DNA from: Citrobacter amalonaticus | GTDB lineage: Bacteria; Pseudomonadota; Gammaproteobacteria; Enterobacterales; Enterobacteriaceae | DNA length: 64,000 nt | Reading direction: 5' to 3' | Assembly (NCBI GenBank): GCA_028994555.1 | Contig: JARDVN010000001.1 | Span: 434,001-498,000 of the forward strand | In this document: piece by piece, positions 1 to 10,798 of the stretch | How positions within the stretch are numbered: position 1 is the first letter of the stretch | How the letters are laid out: every line of letters starts with the position of its first letter | Made by a program: the position numbers and the translations under genes | The notes under the pieces: generated by a model | The model's input: the letters and a program-made list of their open reading frames with translations, nothing else | Database searches by the model: none | What the model was told of the DNA's origin: nothing

Positions 1-15
1 ACCTTATCCTCTCAA
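1..15 (-). promoter_or_regulatory. ribosome binding site of rplI (gene outside window)
   Basis: Downstream of rpsR on the minus strand the sequence ends in GAGAGGATAAGGT at the window edge. In enterobacteria rplI (L9) follows rpsR after about 40 bases with this kind of Shine-Dalgarno. The start codon lies just outside the window, so only the leader is visible. Confidence 0.6.
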
Positions 16-40
16 AGTCGTATTAATGGACCGTGACCGA

Positions 41-588
<548 letters not shown>

Positions 589-594
589 CAGAAA

Positions 595-1082
<488 letters not shown>

Positions 1083-1149
1083 ACGCGTCATAATACTGGT
1101 GTCAGGCGGCAAACTCAAGGTGATTCCAGGAATATTTGTCAGGACGCCC

Positions 1150-1916
1150 TTAATACATATCCAACAACATTTTGCCGCTGATGCAGATGGAGACAATCAC
1201 GATCATCGGCCTGATGACTTTCTTGCCGCGAGTGAGGACTACCGACGCCCCCAGGCGTGCGCCAACCGCTTGTCCGACGAACATCACCAGTCCCAGCGAC
1301 CAGATCATTTTCCCGCCAAAAATGAAAAAAAGAATAGAGGCGATATTGGAAGCAAGATTGATGAAATTAGAGTGAATTTGCGCTTTATCGATGCTGTAGC
1401 CCCACAACAGTATGTAGCTCAAGGTATAAAAGGAACCAGCGCCAGCACCGAGAAATCCGTCATAAAAACCGACACACCCTCCCCCCAATCAGAGAAAAGA
1501 GAAACAGTGACACCTGCTGCTTCTTTTTCGGCTCGGTGAGATTGGGGGGCGAAAATAAAGTAGAGCGCCACCGCGATGATGAGTACTGGCAACAACTTTC
1601 TCAGCAATTCAGGTTCAATAAACTGGATCAACGTCGTCCCCAGCGCAGACCCCACGAACGCGGCGATAAAGACATATTTATGCTCCTGGACGTTGATATG
1701 GCCGTGCCGCAGAAAGTAAATCCCCGACGTCAGTGAACTGCCCAGCGCCTGAATCTTGTTGGTCGCCAGTGCGTTGGCAGGAGGTAAGCCTGAGATCAAC
1801 AGCGCACCAATCGACAAGAACCCACCACCGCCTGAAACCACATTAATAAAACCTGCTATCAGCGCCACCATGAACATAATTGCGAAGTAGCTGAAATCCA
1901 TGAATGAAGTATCCAT
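1150..1916 (-). CDS. TSUP (TauE/SafE, YfcA-like) membrane permease
   Basis: The repaired protein is 254 residues, of which most are hydrophobic membrane segments. It carries the family motifs GGGGFLSIGAL in the first half and GGGCVGFYDGF in the second half, close to E. coli YfcA. TSUP proteins are thought to move sulfite or organic anions across the inner membrane; the substrate here is unknown. ATG 1914-1916 is preferred to more upstream starts because of an AAGG upstream and homology beginning there. Two frame breaks, six C at 1481-1486 and six G at 1544-1549, are each repaired by removing one base. Between them the repaired frame reads FAPNLTEPKKKQQVSLFLFSLI. The gene is absent from this position in E. 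coli. Confidence 0.85.
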
Positions 1917-2215
1917 TTCTTTTTGCCTTATTATCATAAAGTTAACTTTATGTTTCGACTCACTATAAGCGGCGATGGTCGTCAGCGATATTGACGATTC
2001 GGTAAGTGTTCTTGCCAGAAAAACAGGAATTTTTGCCACAACGAAACGGGCTAGCCGGTTGTTTACGTTCAGAAAGCACGGATCGCGGTAATTTTTTGAA
2101 CAACTGCATCAGAAATGGTCGCGATTGACCGACAAAGTAGCGATTAAAATTAAATCAGACGTTATCGACTTACAGGAGAAATCGCTAACCAGAGTCAGCT
2201 GTTGAGGAGGTAGGT

Positions 2216-2491
2216 ATGCGAATCCGTTTTGTCACCCTTCTGGCGGGACTGTTGCTCAGTGCAAATACATTCGCCGCCATTGAAATAGACCACCAGCAAG
2301 CCCGAAACATGGATGATGTGCAGAGCTTAGGCGTCATTTACATCAATCATAACTTCGCTACTGAAAGTGATGCAGAAAGGGCACTGAATGAAGAGACCGA
2401 CGCGCAGGGCGCAACGTACTACCACGTGATCCTGATGCGGGAACCCGGTAGTAACGGCAACATCCACGCCAGCGCGGACATTTATCGCTAG
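2216..2491 (+). CDS. yjfY: YjfY, periplasmic DUF1471 (BhsA/McbA-like) protein
   Basis: A 91-residue protein with an N-terminal signal peptide (LLAGLLLSANTFAA) followed by a DUF1471 domain ending HASADIYR. It closely resembles E. coli YjfY, including NMDDVQSLGVIYINHNF. DUF1471 proteins are small periplasmic or outer-membrane stress proteins; the function of this one is not established. Two relatives, bsmA and yjfN, lie within 3 kb. An AGGAGG precedes the ATG and a clear terminator follows. Confidence 0.93.
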   Translation: MRIRFVTLLAGLLLSANTFAAIEIDHQQARNMDDVQSLGVIYINHNFATESDAERALNEETDAQGATYYHVILMREPGSNGNIHASADIYR

Positions 2492-2532
2492 CACCAGGAA
2501 AGTCCAACGAAAAGAAAGCCATAGTTTGACTT

Positions 2533-2559
2533 GCCCCCTGTTCAGGGGGCTTTTTTTTG
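2533..2559 (+). terminator. Rho-independent terminator after yjfY
   Basis: GCCCCCTGTTCAGGGGGC forms a G+C-rich hairpin directly followed by eight or more T. Confidence 0.9.
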
Positions 2560-2659
2560 CTCAACAGATAAATGATAATTATTTTCCATTGGAATTTATT
2601 ACTTTCATACTCAGCAGAGTAAATAGCGCATTAACAACCTGATTATCTGGAGTGAAATC

Positions 2660-3859
2660 ATGTTCTTACGCACCGCGACGTTGGGTCGCATACCGAAAGG
2701 CGTTTGGGTGCTGGGCGGCGTGAGTCTGCTGATGGATGTGTCATCCGAAATGATTCACAGCCTGCTGCCGCTATTTATGGCAACGACGCTGGGGGCCAGC
2801 GTGATCGTCATTGGACTGATCGAAGGATTGGCGGAAGCCACCGCGCTTATCATTAAAGTCTTCTCCGGCATGCTCAGTGATTACCTCGGTAAACGCAAAG
2901 GACTGGCGATGCTGGGTTACGGCCTCGGCGCGTTGAGCAAACCGCTGTTTGCCATAGCCAACTCATCCGGCGTCATACTGAGCGCACGGATGATTGATCG
3001 CGTGGGGAAAGGGATCCGCGGCGCACCGCGAGATGCGTTAGTGGCGGACGTCACGCCTGCGGAGATCCGTGGCGCGGCATACGGTCTTCGCCAGTCTCTG
3101 GATACCGTGGGGGGCATTTCTCGGCCCTCTGTTAGCTGTAGGCTTAATGCTGCTGTGGAATAACGACTTCCATGCCATCTTCTGGGTGGCCGTGATCCCA
3201 GGCTTACTCTCCATCGCGCTGCTCTGGTTTGGCCTGAGTGAGCCGAAGGCGCCAGTCACGCATAAGCGAACCAATCCGCTACGCCGGGAAAACCTCAAAA
3301 AACTCGGCGCCGCTTACTGGTGGGTGGTGGGGTTAGGCGCGCTCTTTACCCTCGCCCGCTTTAGCGAAGCCTTCCTCGTGCTGCGTGCGCACCAGATGGC
3401 GATTCCTTTGTTCGCCATTCCGTTGGTAATGGTCGCGATGAATCTGGTCTACAGTCTGTCGGCTTACCCCTTTGGCAAGCTATCCGACCGCATAAGCCAC
3501 AACCACCTGTTACAGGCCGGACTACTGGTGTTAATTGCCGCCGATATCACCCTCGCGCTGAGCCAGCACTGGAGCACGCTGCTCATCGGGGTGGGTCTGT
3601 GGGGGGATCCACATGGGAATGACGCAGGGGTTGCTGGCGGCGATGATTGCCCATACTGCGCCGCCTGAGTTGCGCGGTACGGCTTTTGGAATGTTCAATT
3701 TGATTAGCGGGATTGCCCTGCTGCTGGCCAGCGCGGGTGCAGGGGTCCTGTGGGAAACGCTGGGTGCCGCCTCGACGTTTTACGCGGGGGGCAATCATTT
3801 GCATGCTGGTACTGGTGGGAATGCAACTGGCCCCCGATACCTGGCGTCAGAGATGCTGA
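2660..3859 (+). CDS. MFS transporter (three homopolymer frame breaks)
   Basis: After repair this is a 398-residue major facilitator superfamily protein with about twelve membrane segments. It has the loop motif DYLGKRKGLAM near residue 75 and RMIDRVGKGIRGAPRDAL near residue 110, resembling the YcaD/drug-efflux branch. The substrate is unknown. Three runs of six G (3109-3114, 3601-3606, 3786-3791) each need one base removed. The joined frame reads SLDTVGAFLGP, GLWGIHMGMTQG and FYAGAIICML, then APDTWRQRC and stop. It occupies the interval where E. coli has the ascorbate (ula) genes. A real pseudogene would be the alternative, but the uniform +1 pattern argues against it. Confidence 0.82.
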
Positions 3860-4596
3860 CGGAAAAACGACACCGTTGTGGTCAGCGCTTCGGGTGTGAT
3901 GCGATGGCGCACACCCGCTTGCCACTGGCAAGTCAGATTGTGGTCAAGCCCGGCCTGAATCATCGCCTGCTGTAAACGGAAACTTTCCGTCGCTGACACC
4001 ACATCATCCTCTTGCCCATGCCACAATAGCAACGGTCTGTCGGCCAGTCGGTTAAGTTGCTGCGACACGTCCCATTTCGCCAGCGGGGCGATGATGCGGG
4101 CAAAAGCCTCCTGTCGGGCAGGCGTATCGAGGGCGCAGGGGGGAAACAGCGTTCGCGCCAGACGGGTGAAATAGCCCGACCCCATCAGGCTGGCGACACA
4201 TTTGACTTCCGGATGCTGAGTCATGATCCCAAGCGCAGTCATAGCTCCCATCGATGCCCCTCCAACCGCGAGACGCTCATCCAGCAGCCAGTTTTCTGCG
4301 CGCAGAGCCGCACGTAACGCCGTAAATTCCTGCATGTTTTGCAGCAAAATCTGCCAGAAATGGCCCATTCTCGCCTGTTCGTCACCGTTGAAACGCGCCC
4401 CATGCCCGGCGGCGTCTGGCATAATGACCCGAAACCCGGCCTGCGCCAGCGCAACGGCAAAGTAGCTGTAGACCAGGCTGGAAGAGGTAAACCCGTGGTA
4501 GAAAACAATACACGGCAAAGGCATGTTGCGTTGGCCCGAAGGAAAAGCATGAAGCAGGTGATGCTCTGCCAGTTGACGTGTTTCAATTTCAATCAT
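3847..4596 (-). CDS. yjfP: YjfP, serine esterase of the alpha/beta-hydrolase fold
   Basis: The 249-residue product begins MIEIETRQLAEHH and matches E. coli YjfP, an esterase active on short acyl esters in vitro. The nucleophile elbow is GGASMGAM, and HG in FYHGF forms the oxyanion region. The conserved acid (EDDV) and His (VRHRITPE) follow near the C-terminus. ATG 4594-4596 is chosen over an upstream ATG because of AAGAGGTC before it and homology. It converges on the MFS gene, and the two coding ends overlap by 13 bases. A six-base C run at 4138-4143 reads in frame, so not every long run is wrong. Confidence 0.93.
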   Translation of the reverse strand: MIEIETRQLAEHHLLHAFPSGQRNMPLPCIVFYHGFTSSSLVYSYFAVALAQAGFRVIMPDAAGHGARFNGDEQARMGHFWQILLQNMQEFTALRAALRAENWLLDERLAVGGASMGAMTALGIMTQHPEVKCVASLMGSGYFTRLARTLFPPCALDTPARQEAFARIIAPLAKWDVSQQLNRLADRPLLLWHGQEDDVVSATESFRLQQAMIQAGLDHNLTCQWQAGVRHRITPEALTTTVSFFRQHL

Positions 4597-4779
4597 TTGC
4601 GACCTCTTTTGGCTCTGGTATGCCACCCGTCACATTATTAAACAAGGTGACGTGTTCAACAACGATTCATAATGTTGAGAACTGGATTACGCTTTCACGA
4701 CATTTTCATTCGAAAATCGCGTGGAAGGTAACATTTTGGGAACATTCCCCCCAAAGGGAAATGAATAAGGCACTACACT

Positions 4780-5109
4780 ATGGCTATCAGGAAACGAGAT
4801 AGAGTGATGCGTTGGTTAACCTCTTTGATGTTGGTGATGCTGTTAAGTGGATGTAGCATTCTTCAGGGAACGCCGCAGCCAGCACCGCCCGTCGCCGATC
4901 ATCCGCAGGAAATTCGTCGCGATCAAACACAAGGATTGCAGCGAATGGGAACGGTGACCTCTCTGGTCAGAGGCTCTCCGGATGATGCAGTCGACGAAGT
5001 CAAAGCGAAAGCCGCCGCAGCGAAAGCCGATTATTACGTTATTGTCCTGGTTGATGAAACCATCGTGACAGGACAGTGGTATTCGCAGGCCATCTTATAT
5101 CGTAAATAA
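4780..5109 (+). CDS. bsmA: BsmA, biofilm/peroxide-associated DUF1471 lipoprotein
   Basis: The 109-residue product matches E. coli BsmA (YjfO). It has a lipoprotein signal with lipobox LLSGC around residues 22-26, a proline-rich linker, and a DUF1471 domain ending VTGQWYSQAILYRK. In E. coli BsmA affects biofilm maturation and resistance to peroxide and acid. yjfN follows on the same strand after about 150 bases. Secure by full-length similarity. Confidence 0.95.
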   Translation: MAIRKRDRVMRWLTSLMLVMLLSGCSILQGTPQPAPPVADHPQEIRRDQTQGLQRMGTVTSLVRGSPDDAVDEVKAKAAAAKADYYVIVLVDETIVTGQWYSQAILYRK

Positions 5110-5256
5110 TCATTGATGGAATTTAATCCAGTTTCACGTAGCTTTACGCCTCTATACGTTTACCTGTGCACAATAAACCGACAGCAGGAGGCTGGACGTT
5201 TATTTCGGCGATGGAATGTCCTGCGCATTGCGGGGAAACGTAAAATGGAGCTGACG

Positions 5257-5532
5257 ATGAAACAATCTCTTGCCTTATCCTCACTGCTGTTAACTGCCGG
5301 ACTGGTGAGTACGACGGCGCAGTCTGCCGAATTCGCGAGTGCGGATTGTGTGACTGGCCTCAATGAAATTGGCCTGATCTCTGTCAGTAATATTTCCGGA
5401 AACCCACAGGATGTGGAGCGTATTGTCGCGTTAAAAGCCGATGAACAAGGTGCGTCATGGTATCGCATCGTTCAGATGTACGAAGAGCAGCAACCCGATA
5501 ACTGGCGCGTACAGGCCATTCTGTACGCGTAA
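5257..5532 (+). CDS. yjfN: YjfN, small periplasmic DUF1471 protein
   Basis: The 91-residue protein has a signal peptide ending TTAQSA and a mature part nearly identical to E. coli YjfN (FASADCVTGLNEIG, NWRVQAILYA). E. coli YjfN has been described as a small activator of the periplasmic protease DegP that acts through its hydrophobic C-terminus. The ILYA ending is kept here. ATG 5257 is chosen because GGAG lies five bases upstream and homology starts there; an in-frame ATG at 5245 is less likely. It converges on aidB. Confidence 0.93.
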   Translation: MKQSLALSSLLLTAGLVSTTAQSAEFASADCVTGLNEIGLISVSNISGNPQDVERIVALKADEQGASWYRIVQMYEEQQPDNWRVQAILYA

Positions 5533-5534
5533 CA

Positions 5535-5567
5535 GATTGCCGGATGGCACAGCCGCATCCGGCAACG
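5535..5567. repeat. REP-type palindrome between yjfN and aidB
   Basis: GCCGGATG...CATCCGGC is an imperfect palindrome of the REP/BIME class, placed between two convergent genes. Confidence 0.75.
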
Positions 5568-5569
5568 TA

Positions 5570-7194
5570 TCAGCGTAATCCCCCCCGTCGCCCGCAGTAA
5601 TAATGCGTCCTGAACCCGTTCTGATAACAACATCCCGCCGCGCGGATCCAGCATCATCTGGCACCAGGCCTGGGCAACAGGCGGTGACGCATGCTGCAAC
5701 ATTTCCGTTCCGCATCCCAGCAGGAAAATCTGCTGAGTGATATCGCGTCCCAACGCCTCTGAAGGCTTACGCAGTCGTTGCAAAAGCTGTCGTACTGCAC
5801 GATCAAAATGTCTGTCCTGCCCTCTGACATCCGAGAACGCCTCGCTCAGCATCTCATCGACACCAGTTTGTTTACTGATGACGCGCAGGACATCAAGACA
5901 CATGACATTGCCGGAGCCTTCCCAGATGCTGTTAACCGGCATTTCCCGGTACAACCGCGGCAGTTCGCTCTCTTCGCAATAGCCTACGCCGCCAAGCACT
6001 TCCATCGCCTCCGCCACAAACGGAATGCCGCCTTTACAGACGGCAAATTTTGCCGCAGGCGTGAACAGACGCGCCCAGAGTCGCTCTTTTGCATCGCTAC
6101 GCCGATCCCAGGCATGGGCCAGACGAAAAAGCATCGCGGTTTGCCCTTCCAGTTGCAGCGCCATACGACTAAGCACCTGGCGCATCATCGGTTGCTCGAG
6201 CAGCGGCTTGCCGGATACCTGACGCTGGTGCGCGTGGTAAATCGCCACCGAGAAGGCGCGACGCATCAGTCCGTGGCTACCGAGCGCACAGTCAAAACGC
6301 GTCAGGCCACCCATCTTCAGAATATGACGAACGCCCTCGCCCTCATCCCCAATCAGCCAACCGATGGCATCCTGAAACTCGACTTCTGCGCTGGCGTTAG
6401 AGCGATTCCCCAGCTTGTCTTTCAGGCGTTCAAGGCGGATAGCATTACGCGTGCCGTCAGGTAAAAAAGCGCGGAACGAAGAAGCAGGAGAGGCCGCCTG
6501 GCGTCTGCGCTAATACCAAATGGGCATCACTTTGCGGCACAGAGAAAAACCATTTATGCCCCACCAACCGGTATGCCCCATCCGCCAGACGCTCGGCACG
6601 GGTGGTGTTGCTCAACACATCAGACCCACCCTGCTTCTCCGTCATCCCCATGCCGATCAGCAGGCCACGTTTCTGACCTCCTGGCGCAAGATGCGAATCA
6701 TAGCGATCGCTGTGTAGCGGCGTTTGCCAGTCAGCAAATACGGCGGGCAACATTTGTTGCAATAGCGGTATCGCGGCAAAGGTCATGGTGATGGGACAGA
6801 GCGTCCCGGCCTCCACCTGCGCATGCAGGACAAAGCGTGCCGCCCGGGCGACAAACGATCCGGCACGCGCCTCCTCCTCCCAGGGCAGGTTATGCACGCG
6901 GTTGGTGCACAGTCCTTGCATCAGCAAATGCCAGGCGGGATGGAAGCGAACGTCATCCAGCCGCTGCCCCCGGGAGTCGTAGCGCAGCAGCTCCGGCGGC
7001 CAGGCATTCGCCAGTCGTCCCAGTTCAAGCGATTCGGCGGTGCCAAGTTGTTGACCAATACTGGCGAGAAGTTCACTGTCCCAGCCCGCTCCCTCACGCA
7101 CGACGGCCTCGCAGAGCGCGCCATCAGACAGGAACAGATTGCTGTTATTCAGAGGTAAGGGCTGATTAAAAACGGTGTGAGTTTGCCAGTGCAT
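5570..7194 (-). CDS. aidB: AidB, acyl-CoA-dehydrogenase-like alkylation-response protein
   Basis: The repaired product is 540 residues and follows E. coli AidB from MHWQTHTVFNQPLPL to LLLRATGGLR. AidB is an FAD-binding, DNA-binding member of the acyl-CoA dehydrogenase family in the Ada regulon, thought to protect DNA from alkylation. Visible motifs are MGMTEKQGGSD and YREMPVNSIWEGSGN. Two runs need one base removed: six A at 6463-6468 and seven C at 5580-5586. The second restores a stop at 5570-5572, just before the REP element; without it the frame runs into yjfN. AGGAGG precedes ATG 7194. The yjfIJKLMC genes that separate aidB from rlmB in E. coli are absent. Confidence 0.93.
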
Positions 7195-7267
7195 TGTGTC
7201 TCCCTCCTTCAATGGCATTACCATAAGTATGGTCAGACTGAGCGGAGAATGCCTGGAAAGAGGATCA

Positions 7268-7293
7268 CAAAAAAAGCCATCCGGTTGGATGGC
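7268..7293 (-). terminator. Rho-independent terminator of rlmB
   Basis: On the minus strand GCCATCCAACCGGATGGC is followed by seven T, 15 bases past the rlmB stop. Confidence 0.9.
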
Positions 7294-7308
7294 TTCGGGA
7301 ATAGTCGA

Positions 7309-8040
7309 TTAGCTTCGCTGCCGCACGGCTTCAAACAGGCAGATACCCGTCGCAACAGAAACGTTGAGTGATGAGACGCTGCCGGCCATTGGAATGCTGA
7401 TCAGCTCATCGCAATGTTCACGCGTCAGACGGCGCATCCCCTCACCTTCCGCCCCCATCACCAGCGCCATAGGACCGGTCATTTTGCTCTGAAAGAGAGT
7501 ATGGTCCGCTTCACCTGCCGTGCCGACAATCCAGATATTCTCTTCCTGCAACATACGCATGGTACGCGCCAGGTTGGTCACCCGGATCAACGGAACACTT
7601 TCCGCTGCGCCGCAGGCGACTTTCTTCGCCGTCGCATTCAGCTGCGCGGAACGATCTTTCGGCACGATCACCACATTAACGCCTGCGGCATCAGCGCTAC
7701 GCAAACAGGCGCCGAGATTATGCGGATCGGTAACGCCATCAAGGATCAGCAGGAAAGGTTGATCCAGCGAAGCGATCAGATCGGGTAGATCGTTTTCCTG
7801 ATACTGACGGCCTGGCTTCACGCGGGCGATGATGCCCTGATGTACGGCCCCTTCGCTTTTCTCATCCAGAAACTGACGGTTTGCCAGCTGGATGACCACG
7901 CCCTGTGCTTCAAGAGCATGGATCAGCGGCAGCAGGCGTTTATCTTCACGGCCTTTGAGAATAAAGACATCCTGAAAACGTTCAGGAGCGCGCTCCAGCA
8001 GGGCCTGCACCGCATGGATGCCATAAATCATTTCACTCAT
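7309..8040 (-). CDS. rlmB: 23S rRNA (guanosine-2'-O)-methyltransferase
   Basis: The 243-residue SPOUT methyltransferase modifies G2251 of 23S rRNA using SAM. The N-terminal L30-like substrate-binding domain is followed by the knotted domain with the motifs [29 protein letters not shown] and [15 protein letters not shown]. Full length and intact. In E. coli rlmB follows rnr in one operon; here a sulfonate-type cassette separates them, so rlmB probably depends on its own promoter or on read-through. Confidence 0.97.
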   Translation of the reverse strand: MSEMIYGIHAVQALLERAPERFQDVFILKGREDKRLLPLIHALEAQGVVIQLANRQFLDEKSEGAVHQGIIARVKPGRQYQENDLPDLIASLDQPFLLILDGVTDPHNLGACLRSADAAGVNVVIVPKDRSAQLNATAKKVACGAAESVPLIRVTNLARTMRMLQEENIWIVGTAGEADHTLFQSKMTGPMALVMGAEGEGMRRLTREHCDELISIPMAGSVSSLNVSVATGICLFEAVRQRS

Positions 8041-8106
8041 TAAACTTACTCGTTTTGGGCGGTGTGCGCCGGGTTAAATTAGCCGTGAGAAAACTCACAT
8101 GCCCCC

Positions 8107-8112
8107 ATTATA
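8107..8112 (-). promoter_or_regulatory. possible -10 element for rlmB
   Basis: A perfect minus-strand TATAAT lies about 70 bases upstream of rlmB, in the gap left by the upstream cassette. I see no convincing -35, so this is weak. Confidence 0.35.
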
Positions 8113-8181
8113 ACCGACCCGGCCTTCAAATCGACCCTGTCAGCCTTAACCACTGGCTGACGTCGTCATTTAAACCGCCTA

Positions 8182-8960
8182 TTAACGCAAGTGACGCTTC
8201 GCCTCCTGACGAACCCGATGCAGGACATGATGCTTGATCTCGCTATACAAGGGGTGTTCAGCAAGGGTTTCAATATCCCGTTCCCGCCCGAACGGCAGAC
8301 TAATTTCGTCGACGATTTTTCCCGGTTTTGCCGACATAATCAGAATGCGGTCTGCCAGAAAGAGCGCCTCCTCCACGTCGTGGGTGACGAACAGTAATGT
8401 GGTGCCCGTAGACAGCCAGGCCTCACGCAATAGCTCTTGCATCATCAGTCGGGTTTGCGCATCCAGTGCACCAAAGGGTTCATCAAGCAGGAGCACTTCC
8501 GGGCCAGGAAGCCAGGCACGGGCCAGCGCCACGCGTTGTTTCATCCCCCCCAGAAAGCTGCCAGGGCGCATGATGTTCAAAGCCCTTCAACCCTACGCGT
8601 TCCAGCCATAACTTCGCCTGGGCATTGGTCTCATCTTTGCGATGTTTGCCCAAACGGGGGCCAAAGGTGACGTTTTCCAGCACCGATAACCAGGGGAAAA
8701 GATTGGGCTGCTGGAAGATCATCCCACGATCCGGACCAGGCTGTTTTACCGCTTTTCCCCCCCGCAACCACTCGTCCCCGATCCGGTTGATTAAATCCAG
8801 CGACCAGGTTCAGGATAGTGGACTTCCCACAACCAGAGGGTCCAAGCAGTACCACAAACTCGCCGCTGTTTAACGACAGATTAATGTCTTCCAGTACCGT
8901 AAACGGCTGCGGTTTTGCCGCAAAGGAGAGCGAGACATTTTCCAGGGTAATCGCACTCAT
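8182..8960 (-). CDS. taurine/sulfonate-type ABC transporter ATPase
   Basis: The repaired 258-residue subunit has Walker [10 protein letters not shown] near residue 40, Q-loop [11 protein letters not shown], signature [14 protein letters not shown], Walker [13 protein letters not shown] and H-loop VTHDVEEA. It belongs to the nitrate/sulfonate/taurine importer family (SsuB/TauB). It is the last gene of the cassette and abuts the permease. Seven C at 8545-8551 and seven C at 8757-8763 each carry one extra base; removal restores [12 protein letters not shown] and QLSGGMKQRV. Substrate specificity cannot be read from the ATPase. The context suggests a sulfonated amino acid. Confidence 0.88.
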
Positions 8961-9730
8961 TATTCTTTCCCCGCCCAGGGTACAGTCAGACGCTGTAACC
9001 CCAGCAACAACAAATCCAGCACGTATCCAATCCCGCCCAGAAGTAAAATTCCCAGCATGACGATATCAGTGCGCAAATAAGAGCTGGCGTTGATCACCAT
9101 CCAGCCCAGACCTGAACTGGCCGCAACCATCTCTGCGGCAATCAACGACGTCCAGCCAATACCAATGGAGAGTCTGACTGTCGTGAAGAGTTCGGGTAAC
9201 GCGTCGGGCAATACCACACGCATAAAGATCTGCTTGCGTGAAGCGCCAAGCGTTTGTGCCACGCGAATCCGCGAACGCCCAATGCGATCAACAGCCGCCG
9301 AAGCACCGACCACCACGCTCAAAAACGTGGCAATAAAGATCAGGAAAAACTTCGATGCCTCACCGATTCCCAACCAGACCACTGCCAGCGGGATCAGCGC
9401 AATTTTTGGCAAAGGACGAAGAAACTGAACAAAAGGATTGAGCACTGCCGCCAGGCCATCCGACATCCCCATCAACAGACCCAGAGGAATACCGATAGCA
9501 ATCGCCACCGCAAACGCACTTAGCGCACGCGCCAGGCTAACCGCAATATGTTCCCACAGCGGCACCTGACGGTAGCCATCGGCCAACAGTTCTTCCGTTG
9601 TCAGGCCAATATCGGTGAGAGACGGTAACAGCAGTGGGTCAACCCACTGCCGTGTCGCCGCCAGCTGCCAGACAATAAAGAAAACCACCACCGACAACAC
9701 ACTGATGGCGATATGTTGACTTAATCTCAT
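8960..9730 (-). CDS. taurine/sulfonate-type ABC transporter permease
   Basis: The 256-residue inner-membrane protein has about six membrane segments and the BPD permease loop AAQTLGASRKQIFMRVVLP that docks on the ATPase. It is closest in type to TauC/SsuC. Its ATG overlaps the stop of the binding-protein gene (ATGA at 9727-9730) and its stop touches the ATPase start, showing a tightly coupled operon. Frame intact. Confidence 0.9.
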   Translation of the reverse strand: MRLSQHIAISVLSVVVFFIVWQLAATRQWVDPLLLPSLTDIGLTTEELLADGYRQVPLWEHIAVSLARALSAFAVAIAIGIPLGLLMGMSDGLAAVLNPFVQFLRPLPKIALIPLAVVWLGIGEASKFFLIFIATFLSVVVGASAAVDRIGRSRIRVAQTLGASRKQIFMRVVLPDALPELFTTVRLSIGIGWTSLIAAEMVAASSGLGWMVINASSYLRTDIVMLGILLLGGIGYVLDLLLLGLQRLTVPWAGKE

Positions 9731-10729
9731 TGTGCCGCCGCTTCCCGAATGTAACGGGAATTAATCGCCGTATCCCAATTTGCCGGAATATCACGCTTAC
9801 GAATCTCACCAATACCGGCAAGGAAATGAGAGGTTTTACTTAATGCTTTGCCAATACCGCTGTCAGTGGTTTCGGTGCCATTCCCCAACCAGTCAGCGGT
9901 TCCTTGCTGAGAAAGCGTGGGATATTCCAGTCCGCCCAGAGTATTTGCAGCCGTGGTGACGGGCGCACCGACCTCTTTGGCGACAATCCCGGCAGCACGT
10001 TCCGGATCGTTTTTGAACTCATCCACTTTCTGCTGATGCACACGCAGGAAAGCGGTAACCGCTTGCGGATACTGCTCAGCAAAGGCTTTACGCACCACAT
10101 AGTTGTTGTAGATCAGATAGCCATCTTTTTTGCAGATCTTTAGTCGCAAAAACCTGATGCCCACCCGAAGCCTCCAGTTCCTGAGCAAACGGAGCCCAGA
10201 CATAACCAGCATCAATATCACCACGTTTCCAGGCCGCTACCATCTCAGCAGGGCGCAGTGGTAACAGCGTGATTTTGCTACGATCCAGTTTGTTCACGCT
10301 GATCGCGGCTTCAAGGGCATACTGCGCCGTCGAATTTGGTGGATAACCGACGCGTTTACCCTCGATGTCTTTGATGTTGACTATGCCGTCTTTTCCAATC
10401 AGACGCTCATAGCTGGCTATCACCCCTGAAACACCAATAATCTCGACCGGTAATTTACGGACAATACCTGCCGTCGCCGGACTGGAACCAAAATTGGCAA
10501 TATCAATCGCATTGCTGGCGAAATAATTTAGCGCATCAGCGCCTGAAGCAAACTGCACCCATTTCACTTTCGTGTTTAAGGCTTTATCCAGAGAACCATC
10601 CGCTTTTGCCAACATTAATACCTGAGAGCCACCGCTATATGCCACCCGAACTTCAGTTGGCGTCTCAGCAAAACTACTATTTGCCCACAAACCACCCACG
10701 GCCATTAATAATAAGAGACTTTTTTTCAT
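9727..10729 (-). CDS. taurine/sulfonate-type ABC substrate-binding protein
   Basis: The repaired product is 333 residues with a cleavable signal peptide (MKKSLLLLMAVGGLWANSSFA) and a TauA/SsuA-like periplasmic binding fold: VRVAYSGGSQVLMLAKADGSLD near the N-terminus and GKRVGYPPNSTAQYAL in the middle. It should capture a small anionic ligand for the adjacent permease and ATPase. A run of six T at 10126-10131 has one base too many; five T restores KDLQKDGYLIYNNYVVRK. A taurine-like sulfonate is inferred from family only. Confidence 0.88.
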
Positions 10730-10798
10730 TTTATTTATCCTTGAGGAATCCGAATATTGAGTACGACATCGTAACGGACTGCGCCTATATTTAAGACG

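Noticed and set aside
2660..3859. MFS transporter pseudogene with three frameshifts
   Set aside because: All three are +1 in six-G runs, matching the pattern seen in essential genes, so decay is not the simplest explanation.
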